Shown: positions 7,901 to 15,697 of the stretch, one piece after another
Layout: each line of letters starts with the position of its first letter
Position numbering within the stretch: the first letter of the stretch is position 1
Origin: Clostridiales bacterium
GTDB taxonomy: Bacteria; Bacillota; Clostridia; Oscillospirales; Oscillospiraceae
DNA: 33,450 nt
NCBI GenBank assembly: GCA_004556205.1
Contig: SFIL01000014.1
Span: 1-33,450 of the forward strand
Direction: 5' to 3'
Translations under genes and position numbers: made by a program
The notes under the pieces: model-generated
The model's input: the letters and a program-made list of their open reading frames with translations, nothing else
What the model was told of the DNA's origin: nothing
The model's database searches: none

Positions 7901-8397
7901 AGGACGGTGTTTATCGCGACGAGCAGATTGTCCGCATCGCGGGCATTGTTGAGACGGTTCGCATGAAGACAACACGCAATAACTCGATGATGGCGTATGT
8001 GACGATTGAGGACGACACCGCCTCTATCGAACTGCTCGCCTTTTCCAACGTGATCGCAAAGAGCGGCAGCTACCTAAAGGAGAACACACCCATCGTTGCA
8101 GAGGGCAGGCTCTCCGTGCGTGACGAAAAGGCGCCGCAAATGGTTCTGAACGAAGCGCGCCTGCTGAGCGATGTTGCGCAGAAAGCACCGCAAAAGCTCT
8201 ACCTGAAGCTGCCGAGCGAGGGCTGTGTGCAGGATCGCAAGACCCGCGCTATCTTAAATATGTTCCCCGGGAGCCTGCAGGCGGTTCTGTATTTCGCCGA
8301 CAGCGGCGTGCGGCGCGGGACGACCTGCTCCGTGCGGCAGGATATGCTGACGGAGCTGCGCGCGCTGCTGGGCGAAAACAGCGTTGTTTTGAAATAA
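4963..8397 (+). CDS. dnaE: DNA polymerase III subunit alpha, DnaE type
   Basis: A 1144-residue C-family replicative polymerase. It starts with a PHP domain (HLHVHTEYSLLDGA, AITDHGVMYG), followed by the palm with the catalytic acid motif PDFDTDF at 395-401 and the third acid in LKMDFLGLRNL (D548). Fingers and tandem HhH segments follow, including FNKAHAVCYA. A C-terminal OB fold lies around residues 985-1050. This is the DnaE1/DnaE3 layout, without the exonuclease insertion of PolC. In Firmicutes with PolC, such an enzyme extends primers or does error-prone synthesis; whether PolC exists here cannot be seen. AGGAGG lies 7 nt before ATG 4963, and whiA ends 11 nt upstream, so it is probably the last gene of the murB operon. 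Confidence 0.97.
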   Translation: MAFVHLHVHTEYSLLDGACRIGKLVKRAAELGQNAVAITDHGVMYGVIDFYRAAKAAGVKPIIGCEVYVAPRSMTDRVHGIDGEAQHLVLLCENETGYKNLSYLVSKAFLDGFYIKPRVDMALLRQHAEGIIALSACLAGGIPRRLRMNDYNGAKQLALEFSEIFGENNFFLELQDHGIPEQTEVNRGILKLAEDTGLPLVATNDAHYLTREDSYIQDVLMCIQMGKTVDDPNRMRFETQEFYIKSEDEMRALFPNQPEAIENTQRIADRCNVDFEFNHYHLPEFVPPDGSDSLTYFRRLCEEGFCERYPEQPPEYRKRLGYEMNVIETMGYVDYYLIVADFILWAKHEGIPVGPGRGSGAASIAAYCMHITEMDPMKYSLIFERFLNPERVSMPDFDTDFCQARRGEVIDYVMRKYGKDRVAQIVTFGTMAARAAIRDVGRALNFTYAETDAVAKLIPTTLHMTLDEALKVSPQLKEMYDGDERVKKLVDTARALEGMPRNTSTHAAGVVITKDPVCDYVPLARNDDTIVTQFTMTTIEELGLLKMDFLGLRNLTIIEDAEQEIRKHHPEFNLKNVCEDDAESFAMLSEGRTAGVFQLESAGITNVCVNMKPQSIEDLTAIVALYRPGPMDSIPRFIDNKLHPEKITYLCPQLEPILSVTYGCIVYQEQVIEIFRKLGGYSLGQADNMRRAISKKKEKVILAEQKAFVYGDSERGIPGAIANGVSEAAAQTIYKDILDFANYAFNKAHAVCYAKVTYETAYLKCHFPKEYMAALLTSVLDNTAKAVGYIAECREMGITLLHPDINMSEDKFTVEPEGIRFGLGAVKNIGRGLLRQMVAEREKNGKFTSLENFVERMLDSDLNKRAVENLIKCGAMDGLGLNRAQMLYCYESVMDTAANSKKRNIAGQLQLFDMLGDEDERKSTIDVPKLAELPKNDRMQMEKETIGLYLSGHPMDEYRKQLKGSGVVPILRILQSFENEDGVYRDEQIVRIAGIVETVRMKTTRNNSMMAYVTIEDDTASIELLAFSNVIAKSGSYLKENTPIVAEGRLSVRDEKAPQMVLNEARLLSDVAQKAPQKLYLKLPSEGCVQDRKTRAILNMFPGSLQAVLYFADSGVRRGTTCSVRQDMLTELRALLGENSVVLK

Positions 8398-8403
8398 TCT
8401 CTT

Positions 8404-8450
8404 CTTTTGTAACAAAAAGACTACACTTTTGTAACGGCTTATGATATAAT
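8404..8450 (+). promoter_or_regulatory. Promoter with paired TGTAAC sites ahead of the lipoprotein/two-component operon
   Basis: TATAAT at 8445-8450 is preceded by TG and one base, an extended -10. A weak -35 (TACACT, 8422-8427) lies 17 bp upstream. The 10-bp sequence CTTTTGTAAC occurs at 8404-8413 and again at 8426-8435, 22 bp apart, so two helical turns. The second copy runs from the -35 hexamer into the spacer. Direct repeats in phase around a -35 are typical of OmpR/PhoB-family binding, and such a regulator is encoded downstream. Binding itself is inference. Confidence 0.5.
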
Positions 8451-8496
8451 ACCGTAATGATAATAATAAAGATAAAATCGGAGAGGAGGCGCTGTT

Positions 8497-9825
8497 TTGA
8501 AACGCATCATATTGGTCGGACTTTTGGCGGCGTTGGTCGTTTCGCTGTGCGGCTGCTTCCTTGACCCTGCCGAGTATCTTTACGAGATCCCAAAGCAGCC
8601 GGAGGATTATTACGAGCTGCAAAGCGCCATCGAAAAGGCAATGCCCGAGGGTGCGTCCTACAGTCCTCCCACGGCGGGAGACAATCAGCAGGCGGTGCAG
8701 CTTGCCGACCTCGACGGCGACGGAGAGGATGAGGCTGTGGTCTACCTCAAAACGTCGGGCAGCAGTCCGCTTTCCGTGTGCGTTTTCGGGAAACGGGCGG
8801 ACAAGTATGCCTTGATTGCAAAGATCGAGTGCGCCGGCAGCAGCTTCGACCATGTGGAATATGTGCAGATTGACGGTGCAGCGGGTTACGAGATGATCTT
8901 CGGCAGACAGATCAGCGATCAGGTGACACAGACGCTCAGCGTCTACACCATGCGCGGAGATACAATGCAGGAGCTTCTGACTGCCAATTATTCCGAATTT
9001 ATCACAACGGATCTTGACGCGGACGGCAACCGCGATTTGGTGCTGCTCCGCGCGGATGCCGAGCAGCTTGGCGTTGCGGAATACTACCGTTGGAAGGACG
9101 ATCAGCTCCTGCGCGAGCGCGAAGCGAGCATGACGACGGCGGTCACCGCAGTCAAGCGCATCATTACAGGAAAAATGTGCGAGGATTTTCCCGCCGTTTT
9201 TGTCGCCTCGGAATTCGGCGAGGGGACGATCGTCACCGATATTTTCGGTCTGCGCAACGGCGACTTCGTCAATCTGACCCGTTCGGAGGAGAACGCTACG
9301 GGCGTGGAAACCGTCCGTGATTACTATGTTTACAGCACCGATATTGATGCGGACGGACTGATTGAGCTGCCTCGTCTGATTGCTATGCGTGAATTGAAGG
9401 ATGATGAGACTTCGAAAAACCGTTCGCTGATCTGCTGGTATAACTTACTTCCGGACGGCACGGAACGCGTGAAATGCCTGACCTACCATAACTATTCCGC
9501 AGGCTGGTATTTGGAGATCCCGCAGCAGTGGGAAAACACCCTCGCAGTTTCCCGTGTCGCGGTCTACGGCACGGAGTTGGGTTATCGCTTCCTGCTCGTC
9601 GGGAAGGACGAGACGGCGGAGCTGTTCTCCATTGCCGCAGTCGGCGGAGACGATGCAAAAAAGCTGCTGGAGCAGAGCGGATGGCAGAAGCTCACGGAGA
9701 AGGGTGATATGGTCTACCTGTGCAGCTTGGGAGACGGCGCGGCGGACATCGGCTTCAACTTTGAAGCGCTGCAAAGGATGTTCCGCTTTATCCGTGTGGA
9801 CTGGAAAACAGGGGAAACAGATTAG
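8497..9825 (+). CDS. Predicted lipoprotein with Asp-rich FG-GAP/VCBS-like repeats
   Basis: A 442-residue exported protein. A lipoprotein signal peptide ends at the lipobox LCGC, making Cys20 the lipidated first residue, so it should sit on the outer face of the membrane. Three Asp-rich loops, DLDGDGEDEA (71-80), DLDADGNRD (172-180) and DIDADGLIE (282-290), are spaced about 100-110 residues apart and resemble calcium-binding loops of FG-GAP/VCBS beta-propeller blades. The start is TTG at 8497, preceded by GGAGAGGAGG. The gene lies upstream of a response regulator and a histidine kinase in the same direction, which makes it a candidate input component for that kinase, though this is inference. 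No enzymatic motif was seen. Confidence 0.8.
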   Translation: MKRIILVGLLAALVVSLCGCFLDPAEYLYEIPKQPEDYYELQSAIEKAMPEGASYSPPTAGDNQQAVQLADLDGDGEDEAVVYLKTSGSSPLSVCVFGKRADKYALIAKIECAGSSFDHVEYVQIDGAAGYEMIFGRQISDQVTQTLSVYTMRGDTMQELLTANYSEFITTDLDADGNRDLVLLRADAEQLGVAEYYRWKDDQLLREREASMTTAVTAVKRIITGKMCEDFPAVFVASEFGEGTIVTDIFGLRNGDFVNLTRSEENATGVETVRDYYVYSTDIDADGLIELPRLIAMRELKDDETSKNRSLICWYNLLPDGTERVKCLTYHNYSAGWYLEIPQQWENTLAVSRVAVYGTELGYRFLLVGKDETAELFSIAAVGGDDAKKLLEQSGWQKLTEKGDMVYLCSLGDGAADIGFNFEALQRMFRFIRVDWKTGETD

Positions 9826-9826
9826 A

Positions 9827-9927
9827 GAACCTCTGAACAAATCGACTCCGGCGCTCGGCAGCGCTTTTGCTGCAATTCTGCGCAAAATCTCTCGCTGCCT
9901 GCGCTTGCAGTTTCATCAGCGTTTACT
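9827..9927. repeat. Repeat A, copy 2, between the lipoprotein and response-regulator genes
   Basis: About 100 bp related to repeat A copy 1. It shares the left end (CTCTGAACAAATC), the core CGGCGCTCGG, the CTTTTGC.GCAA segment, CAAAATCTCTCGC, and a CTTGC-containing right end. It lacks about 50 bp present in copy 1. The left end begins directly after the lipoprotein stop codon. Because it contains GC-rich inverted repeats (GCAGC/GCTGC), it could fold in the mRNA between the two genes. Confidence 0.6.
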
Positions 9928-9966
9928 TTGTGGTTAACGGCGGAGAACGCCGAGGAGGATATGAGG

Positions 9967-10653
9967 ATGAAAAAGGTACTGATATTGGAGGATGAGGTCA
10001 GCATTCGCAGCTTTGTGGTAATCAACCTCAAGCGCGCGGGCTATGACCCGATCGAAGCGGGCACGGGTATGGAGGCGCTCGAACGGCTGAAGGAGAATCC
10101 CGATGTCTGCGTTGCAATTTTGGACATCATGCTGCCCGATATTGACGGCTTTGAGGTCTGCCGCAATATCCGCGCGACCAATAAGACCATCGGCATCATT
10201 ATGCTGACAGCGCGGACGCAGGAAATGGACAAGGTGACGGGTTTGATGACCGGTGCGGACGACTATGTGACAAAGCCCTTTTCGCCTGCGGAGCTGACGG
10301 CGCGCATTGACGCGCTCTACCGCAGAGTCGGCGGCGGTGTGGAGTCCGACCCTGAAATTATCGTACATGAGCCGTTTACGCTCAATATCCGCAACCGCAC
10401 GCTGGAAAAGGACGGCCGCCGCATCAAACTGACGCAGGTGGAATACGCCATCATTCAGCTCTTCATGCAGAATCCCGGTCGTGCGCTCTCCCGAGAGGAT
10501 ATTCTTACGTCCGTTTGGGGCAGAGACTACGACGGTGAACTGAAAATTGTCGATGTCAACATCCGCCGTTTGCGCATCAAGATTGAGGACAACACCGCAA
10601 ACCCGACCTATATCACGACGGTTTGGGGCTTTGGCTATAAGTGGGGACTGTAA
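9967..10653 (+). CDS. OmpR/PhoB-family response regulator
   Basis: A 228-residue two-domain regulator. The receiver domain has acidic residues EDE at 8-10, the phosphoacceptor D53 in AILDIMLPDIDG, T81 and K103 (VTKPFSPAEL). The winged-helix DNA-binding domain ends in VDVNIRRLRIKIED and TTVWGFGYKWG, typical of the OmpR family. ATG at 9967 has GAGGAGG 8 nt upstream; an ATG at 9961 is too close to that site and a TTG at 9928 lies in the repeat. The stop codon is followed at once by the histidine kinase gene. It is likely phosphorylated by that kinase and may autoregulate through the repeats near 8404-8435. Confidence 0.95.
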   Translation: MKKVLILEDEVSIRSFVVINLKRAGYDPIEAGTGMEALERLKENPDVCVAILDIMLPDIDGFEVCRNIRATNKTIGIIMLTARTQEMDKVTGLMTGADDYVTKPFSPAELTARIDALYRRVGGGVESDPEIIVHEPFTLNIRNRTLEKDGRRIKLTQVEYAIIQLFMQNPGRALSREDILTSVWGRDYDGELKIVDVNIRRLRIKIEDNTANPTYITTVWGFGYKWGL

Positions 10654-10670
10654 TGCCGGAGGCGGCAGGT

Positions 10671-12089
10671 ATGAAAAAGGTGAAGGGTCTGCAAAAACGC
10701 TGGCTGCGCAATACCCTGAGTATTGTGCTGGCACTGGTGCTTTTATGCGTGACAGCGCTGTCTGTCACTGTCGCGGCGTATTACTACTCCAATATGCAGG
10801 CCGGCATGGAGGCAAAGGCGCGCGCGAGTACGAGCTTTTTTGAAACCTACATCGGCAAGAGCTATAATGAGTATTACCAGTCCTGCGCCAAGTTTACGCA
10901 GACCTTTGAGGCAAAGGACGTTATGGAGCTGCAATTCATTAACACGAATTACCGCATCGTGGCGTCGTCCTACGGCCCGCTTTCGACCAAGGCGACCGTG
11001 ACGAGCGATATTACCGAGGCGATCGAGACGAAGGAGATCAGCTCCTTTACAGGGGAGAATCCCGCCACGGGCGAGCGTATTTTGGCAGTCTCCAGCCCGC
11101 TGATTTACTCCAACGGCGAGGTTATCGGCGTGCTTCGCTATGTGACAAGCCTTTCCCGTGTTGACCGTCAGATCATGGTGTTCAGCCTGATTGTCGTACT
11201 GGTCGGTATGCTGATTCTGCTGATCGTCTATATCAGCGGCAGGTATTATCTCAAGTCCATTCTCGTACCCGTTTCTGAGATCACCGCGACGGCAAAGCGC
11301 ATTGCAGCGGGCGGCTACGGCGTGCAGATTCAGCGGCAGTTTGATGATGAGATCGGTGAGCTTGCCGATACGATCAACGATATGTCGAACAAGATCAGCC
11401 GTTCGGAGAAGATGCAGTCGGAATTTGTCTCCTCCGTTTCGCACGAGCTGCGCACGCCGCTGACGGCGATCAGCGGCTGGAGCGAAACCCTCCTTTCGGC
11501 GGGTGGCAGTGTGGATTCCGCCGAGGCAAAGCGCGGACTGAACATCATCCTGCGCGAATCGAAACGGCTGACCGGCATGGTTGAGGAACTGCTGGAATTC
11601 ACGCGGATGCAGGACGGACGCTTTACGCTGAATGTCGCGCTGAGTGATATCCGCGCCGAGTTTGAGGACACGGTGTTTATGTACGGCTCGCGGCTGAAGC
11701 AGGAGAATATCGAGCTGATCTATTTGGAAAATGACGAGGAGATTCCTGAGATTCCGTGTGATACCGCTCGTATGCGGCAGGTTTTCTTAAACATCCTTGA
11801 CAACGCCGCCAAGCACGGCGGCGAAGGCGGAAAGATCACGGCGGAGATGTGCTGCGAGGAGGGCTTCGTCGTCGTGCGAATCCGTGACTTCGGTCCGGGC
11901 ATTCCCGAAGAGGAGCTTCCTCTTGTCAAAAAGAAGTTTTATAAAGGTACGAGCAAGGCGCGCGGCAGCGGCATCGGTCTTGCCGTCTGCGAGGAGATCG
12001 TCACGATGCACAACGGCTCTTTGGAGCTGTCGAATGCAGAGGGCGGCGGCACGCTCGTGACCATCCGTCTGCCCATATCCGAGCAATAG
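10671..12089 (+). CDS. Membrane sensor histidine kinase
   Basis: A 472-residue kinase. One membrane segment at about 15-38 and a second at about 168-190 enclose an extracytoplasmic sensor region of roughly 130 residues. A HAMP linker follows, then a HisKA domain with the phosphorylated H258 in SSVSHELRTPL, and a HATPase domain with N-box NILDNAAKHG, G1 RDFGPGIP and G2 GSGIGLAVCEEI. The sensor region has no domain I recognise. ATG at 10671 has GGAGG 8 nt upstream; an ATG at 10653, overlapping the regulator stop, would add six residues. Its cognate regulator is the upstream gene; the upstream lipoprotein may take part in sensing. Confidence 0.95.
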   Translation: MKKVKGLQKRWLRNTLSIVLALVLLCVTALSVTVAAYYYSNMQAGMEAKARASTSFFETYIGKSYNEYYQSCAKFTQTFEAKDVMELQFINTNYRIVASSYGPLSTKATVTSDITEAIETKEISSFTGENPATGERILAVSSPLIYSNGEVIGVLRYVTSLSRVDRQIMVFSLIVVLVGMLILLIVYISGRYYLKSILVPVSEITATAKRIAAGGYGVQIQRQFDDEIGELADTINDMSNKISRSEKMQSEFVSSVSHELRTPLTAISGWSETLLSAGGSVDSAEAKRGLNIILRESKRLTGMVEELLEFTRMQDGRFTLNVALSDIRAEFEDTVFMYGSRLKQENIELIYLENDEEIPEIPCDTARMRQVFLNILDNAAKHGGEGGKITAEMCCEEGFVVVRIRDFGPGIPEEELPLVKKKFYKGTSKARGSGIGLAVCEEIVTMHNGSLELSNAEGGGTLVTIRLPISEQ

Positions 12090-12100
12090 AAAGGACAATC

Positions 12101-13096
12101 ATGGCAAAGAAAACGACAACCGAAAAATTTAAGACGATGATCGGCGGACAGGCGCTGATCGAAGGCATTATGATGATGGGACCGGAAAAATGCGCAACCG
12201 TCGTACGCGCAAAGGACGGCATCCATACGAAGGTCGAGCCGCGCAAGCAGACCAAAAAATTCAGCGTCAAGAAGCTCCCCTTTGTGCGCGGCGTGTTTAA
12301 CTTCTGCGCTTCAATGAAAACAGGCGTGAGCGCGCTGATGTACTCGGCGGACTTTTTCACAGAGGAGGACGAAGAAAGTACGGAAAAGCAATCAAAATTT
12401 GACGCATGGCTGGAAAAAAAGCTCTCTTCTGAAAAAACGCAGAGCGTCCTTATCACGGTTGCTGTGGTGCTGGGTATTGCGCTCTCTGTCGGGCTGTTCA
12501 TTGTCCTGCCGTCGCTGATCGGCTCGTTCATCAACCGTTGGCTTCCCAATCAAGTGATTGTGCGCAATTTGATCGAGGGCGCCATCCGTATCGCGATATT
12601 ACTGCTTTACATGTTCCTCATCTCGCGGATGAAGGATATGAAGCGCGTGTTCTCCTATCACGGTGCGGAGCATAAGACCATCCGCTGCTATGAGGCAAAG
12701 CTGCCGCTGACGGTCGAAAACGTGCGCGCGCAGACCCGTCTGCACCCGCGCTGCGGCACGAGCTTCCTCTTTGTCGTGATCATAATTTCGATTTTGGTGT
12801 TTTCGGTCGCCTCTGTGCTGCTTCAGCCGATCACGCCCGAATTTGACTCCGGCATTTTGAACGCGCTCGTGCGCGTGGTACTAAAGCTGCTGCTCCTGCC
12901 CATCGTGGTCGGCATTAGCTATGAATTCAACCGCTTGGTCGGACGTTATGACAACTGGCTGACGCACGCGCTGTCCGCGCCGGGCATGTGGCTGCAATAC
13001 TTAACGACCAATGAGCCGGACGACTCGATGATCGAGGTCGGCATCGAGGCGCTGACGTTGGTACTGCCGGAACAGGAGGGCAGTGACAGATGGTAA
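12101..13096 (+). CDS. DUF1385 (YqhQ-like) membrane protein
   Basis: A 331-residue protein of the DUF1385 family, function unknown. The N-terminus has the family start IGGQALIEGIMMMGP. Hydrophobic segments lie at about 115-140, 162-176, 222-245 and 260-278. The conserved FSYHGAEHKTIRCYE is at about 184-198 and the HPRCGTSF stretch at 215-222; its His, Glu and Cys residues could bind metal, but that is speculation. AAAGGA precedes ATG 12101. It starts 11 nt after the histidine kinase and overlaps prmC by 7 bp. Adjacency of DUF1385 and prmC is common in Clostridia, which supports the identification; prfA, often next, is not here. Confidence 0.88.
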   Translation: MAKKTTTEKFKTMIGGQALIEGIMMMGPEKCATVVRAKDGIHTKVEPRKQTKKFSVKKLPFVRGVFNFCASMKTGVSALMYSADFFTEEDEESTEKQSKFDAWLEKKLSSEKTQSVLITVAVVLGIALSVGLFIVLPSLIGSFINRWLPNQVIVRNLIEGAIRIAILLLYMFLISRMKDMKRVFSYHGAEHKTIRCYEAKLPLTVENVRAQTRLHPRCGTSFLFVVIIISILVFSVASVLLQPITPEFDSGILNALVRVVLKLLLLPIVVGISYEFNRLVGRYDNWLTHALSAPGMWLQYLTTNEPDDSMIEVGIEALTLVLPEQEGSDRW

Positions 13097-13959
13097 AAAA
13101 ATACGCGGATCTATATTTGGATGCGCGCAAGGCGCTGCTGCCGAAGGAAGGGCAGTTTGCCTCGAACATCGCCCGTGAGCTGATCTGCGCCGCCTCAGGT
13201 AAGACAGCGGAGCAGATGATCGCAGACCGTGAGCTGTATGCCTCGGAAGAGGTCTGTGAGCTTGCCGAGTCCTTTGTAAAACGGTATGTCAAGGGAGAGC
13301 CGATGCCCTATATCCTCGGGCAGTGGGATTTTTACGACATGACCTTAACCGTCACGCCTGATGTGCTGATCCCGCGCGACGATACCACCGTCGTGACCGA
13401 GCTTGCCATCAAAAAGGCGCTGTTTTTGGAGCAGAATCCGCGTATTTTGGATCTCTGCACGGGCAGCGGCTGTATCGGACTTGCCATCGCAAAGCGCGTT
13501 AAGGACGCCCGCGTGACGCTCGGCGATATCTCGCAGGGGGCGCTGCGCGTGGCACGGCGCAACGCGCAGGACTTAAAGCTTGCTGCGCGGGTCAAGTGTC
13601 TGCCGATTGATGTGAAAAAGCCTGCGCAGGAGTTTTTGGGCGTGTTTGATTTAATTGTTGCCAACCCGCCCTATGTGACGAGTGCGGAGATGAAGATGCT
13701 CGACCCCTCCGTGCGGGATTTCGAGCCGCACCTTGCACTTGACGGCGGCGAAGACGGGCTTGATTTTTACCGCGCGATCATTGAAAACTTTACGCCCGCT
13801 CTGCGTGCAAACGGCTATCTGTGCTTTGAATTCGGCATGGGACAGGAGAATGCCGTCTGTATGCTTTTGGAGCGTGGCGGCTATGAGATCCTGGAGCTTA
13901 GAAAGGACACTGCGGATATTACAAGGGCGGTACTTGCCCGAAAAAGAGAGGAAGACTGA
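13090..13959 (+). CDS. prmC: Release factor glutamine methyltransferase PrmC
   Basis: A 289-residue enzyme that methylates the GGQ glutamine of peptide chain release factors using SAM. The N-terminal helical domain leads to PYILGQWDFY. The catalytic domain has IPRDDTTVVTE, motif I ILDLCTGSGCIGLAIA at 119-134 and the signature NPPY at 192-195. The start codon lies inside the end of the DUF1385 gene, and recA begins 2 nt after its stop, so it is embedded in a tight operon. Confidence 0.95.
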   Translation: MVKKYADLYLDARKALLPKEGQFASNIARELICAASGKTAEQMIADRELYASEEVCELAESFVKRYVKGEPMPYILGQWDFYDMTLTVTPDVLIPRDDTTVVTELAIKKALFLEQNPRILDLCTGSGCIGLAIAKRVKDARVTLGDISQGALRVARRNAQDLKLAARVKCLPIDVKKPAQEFLGVFDLIVANPPYVTSAEMKMLDPSVRDFEPHLALDGGEDGLDFYRAIIENFTPALRANGYLCFEFGMGQENAVCMLLERGGYEILELRKDTADITRAVLARKREED

Positions 13960-13961
13960 CT

Positions 13962-15065
13962 ATGGCACAGAAAAAAACGAATTATGAAGCGCCCGCGCCT
14001 GCAGAGGATAAGAAAAAAGCGTTGGAAACCGCCCTGCATCAGATCGAGAAGAATTTCGGCAAAGGCTCCGTCATGCGTTTAGGCGACCGTCCCGAGATGA
14101 ACATCGACGCGATTCCGACAGGCTCTTTGGCACTGGACGCCGCCCTCGGCATCGGCGGTCTTCCCAAGGGCAGAATTATTGAGATTTACGGACCGGAATC
14201 CTCCGGCAAGACGACGCTGGCATTGCACGTTGTCGCTGAGGCGCAGAAGCGCGGCGGTGAGGTCGCCTTTGTGGACGCTGAGCACGCGCTCGACCCGACC
14301 TATGCCGAGGCAATCGGTGTGGACATTGACTCCATGCTTGTCTCTCAGCCGGATACGGGCGAGCAGGCTTTGGAAATTACGGACGCCCTCGTACGCTCCG
14401 GCGCGATCGACGTTGTTGTTGTGGACTCTGTCGCAGCCCTTGTGCCGCGGCAGGAGATCGAGGGCGAGATGGGCGATGCATTTGTCGGACTGCAGGCACG
14501 TTTGATGTCGCAGGCGCTGCGCAAGCTGGCGGGCACAATCGCAAAGACCAACTGTATCGTCATTTTCATCAACCAGCTTCGTATGAAGATTGGCGTGATG
14601 TACGGCAACCCCGAGACGACAACCGGCGGTAACGCGCTGAAGTTTTACGCATCCGTCCGTCTTGATGTCCGCAAAATCGAGGCAATCAAGGACGGTGCCA
14701 CGATTATCGGCAACCGTACACGCGTCAAAGTTATCAAGAATAAGGTCGCGCCTCCCTTCCGTGAAGCGGTGTTTGACATTATGTACGGCGAGGGCATCTC
14801 CAAATTCGGTGAGCTTTTGGATATGGCGGTGGAGCTGGAGCTGGTCAATAAGAGCGGCAGCTGGTTCTCCATCGGCGACGAGCGCATCGGACAGGGACGC
14901 GACAATGCCAAGCAGTATATCGCAGATCATCCCGAGCTTGCAGAAGAATTGGAGAAAAAAGTACGTGAGCATCTTGCGGAGTTGCAGAGCGCCCGCACAA
15001 AGCGACCTACTGCGCCCGCGACTAAGGCGGTAGATATCTCCGCCGAGGATTTTGATGAGGGTTGA
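13962..15065 (+). CDS. recA: Recombinase RecA
   Basis: A 367-residue ATP-dependent strand-exchange protein for recombination and the SOS response. Walker A is GPESSGKTT at 77-85, followed by VAFVDAEHALDP and the Walker B region IDVVVVDSVAALVP. The L1/L2 DNA-binding region includes GDAFVGLQARLMSQALRK and INQLRMKIGVMYGNPE.TTGGNALKFYAS. The start is 2 nt after prmC with GAGAGGAAG upstream. No LexA-box-like palindrome was seen in the sequence just upstream, so this recA may depend on read-through from the long operon. It overlaps recX by 11 bp. Confidence 0.98.
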   Translation: MAQKKTNYEAPAPAEDKKKALETALHQIEKNFGKGSVMRLGDRPEMNIDAIPTGSLALDAALGIGGLPKGRIIEIYGPESSGKTTLALHVVAEAQKRGGEVAFVDAEHALDPTYAEAIGVDIDSMLVSQPDTGEQALEITDALVRSGAIDVVVVDSVAALVPRQEIEGEMGDAFVGLQARLMSQALRKLAGTIAKTNCIVIFINQLRMKIGVMYGNPETTTGGNALKFYASVRLDVRKIEAIKDGATIIGNRTRVKVIKNKVAPPFREAVFDIMYGEGISKFGELLDMAVELELVNKSGSWFSIGDERIGQGRDNAKQYIADHPELAEELEKKVREHLAELQSARTKRPTAPATKAVDISAEDFDEG

Positions 15066-15681
15066 GGCGATTGAGCAGACGCGCTCGCCGCAGGGAAAGC
15101 TGCGCGTGCGCTTTGACAGCGGCGAAAGCCTGCTGATGCTGCCCGCCGCTATTGCGGAATTGGGTTTGTATGTCGGCATGGAACTGCCCGCTGCTGCAAT
15201 GGACTCGATCAAAGAGACTTGCGGCGCGGCTTCGGCAAAGGAACGCGCTGTGCGCATCGTCTCTGCGGCATCGGTCACGAAGCGCGAGCTGCAGCACCGC
15301 CTTGTGCAAAAGGGCGAGACGGAGGAGCACGCCGCGCAGGCGGTGCAGTGGCTTGACGAGCTGCACCTCCTTGACGACAGAAACACTGCCGCGCAGATCG
15401 TTCAAAGCGGCGTGGCAAGAGGCTACGGCGCGGCGCGCATCCGGCAGATGCTCTATGAAAAGCGTGTCCCGAGGGAATTGTGGGACGAGGCGCTTGCGGA
15501 AATACCGCCGCAGGATGATGCCATTGATACGTTTTTACAGCGCCGCTTTCGCGGCAAAACTCCCGACCGCTTAGAGTGCAAGCGGGCAACGGACGCGCTG
15601 TTACGGCGCGGACATTCGTGGGAGGATATACGGCGTGCGCTTTCGCGCTATGCGTCTGAGGAAGAATTCTTCGAGGAATGA
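15055..15681 (+). CDS. recX: Regulatory protein RecX
   Basis: A 208-residue modulator of RecA filaments. It has the three-helix repeats of the family, for example SVTKRELQHRLVQKG, WLDELHLLDDRNTAAQIVQSG and GYGAARIRQMLYEKRVP. The start ATG at 15055 lies within the last codons of recA and has GAGG 6 nt upstream, so RecA and RecX synthesis are probably coupled. The N-terminal 50 residues are a less conserved small domain, as in other Firmicutes RecX proteins. Confidence 0.93.
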   Translation: MRVEAIEQTRSPQGKLRVRFDSGESLLMLPAAIAELGLYVGMELPAAAMDSIKETCGAASAKERAVRIVSAASVTKRELQHRLVQKGETEEHAAQAVQWLDELHLLDDRNTAAQIVQSGVARGYGAARIRQMLYEKRVPRELWDEALAEIPPQDDAIDTFLQRRFRGKTPDRLECKRATDALLRRGHSWEDIRRALSRYASEEEFFEE

Positions 15682-15697
15682 AGGAAGGTAACGGCTT

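Noticed and set aside
8401..8420. CTTTTGTAACAAAAG inverted repeat considered as the dnaE terminator
   Set aside because: The stem is short and AT-only with no T-run after it; the sequence is better explained as one of the two TGTAAC direct repeats.
14079..15386. A 435-codon minus-strand open frame
   Set aside because: It is antisense to recA and recX and has no recognisable domain or ribosome binding site.
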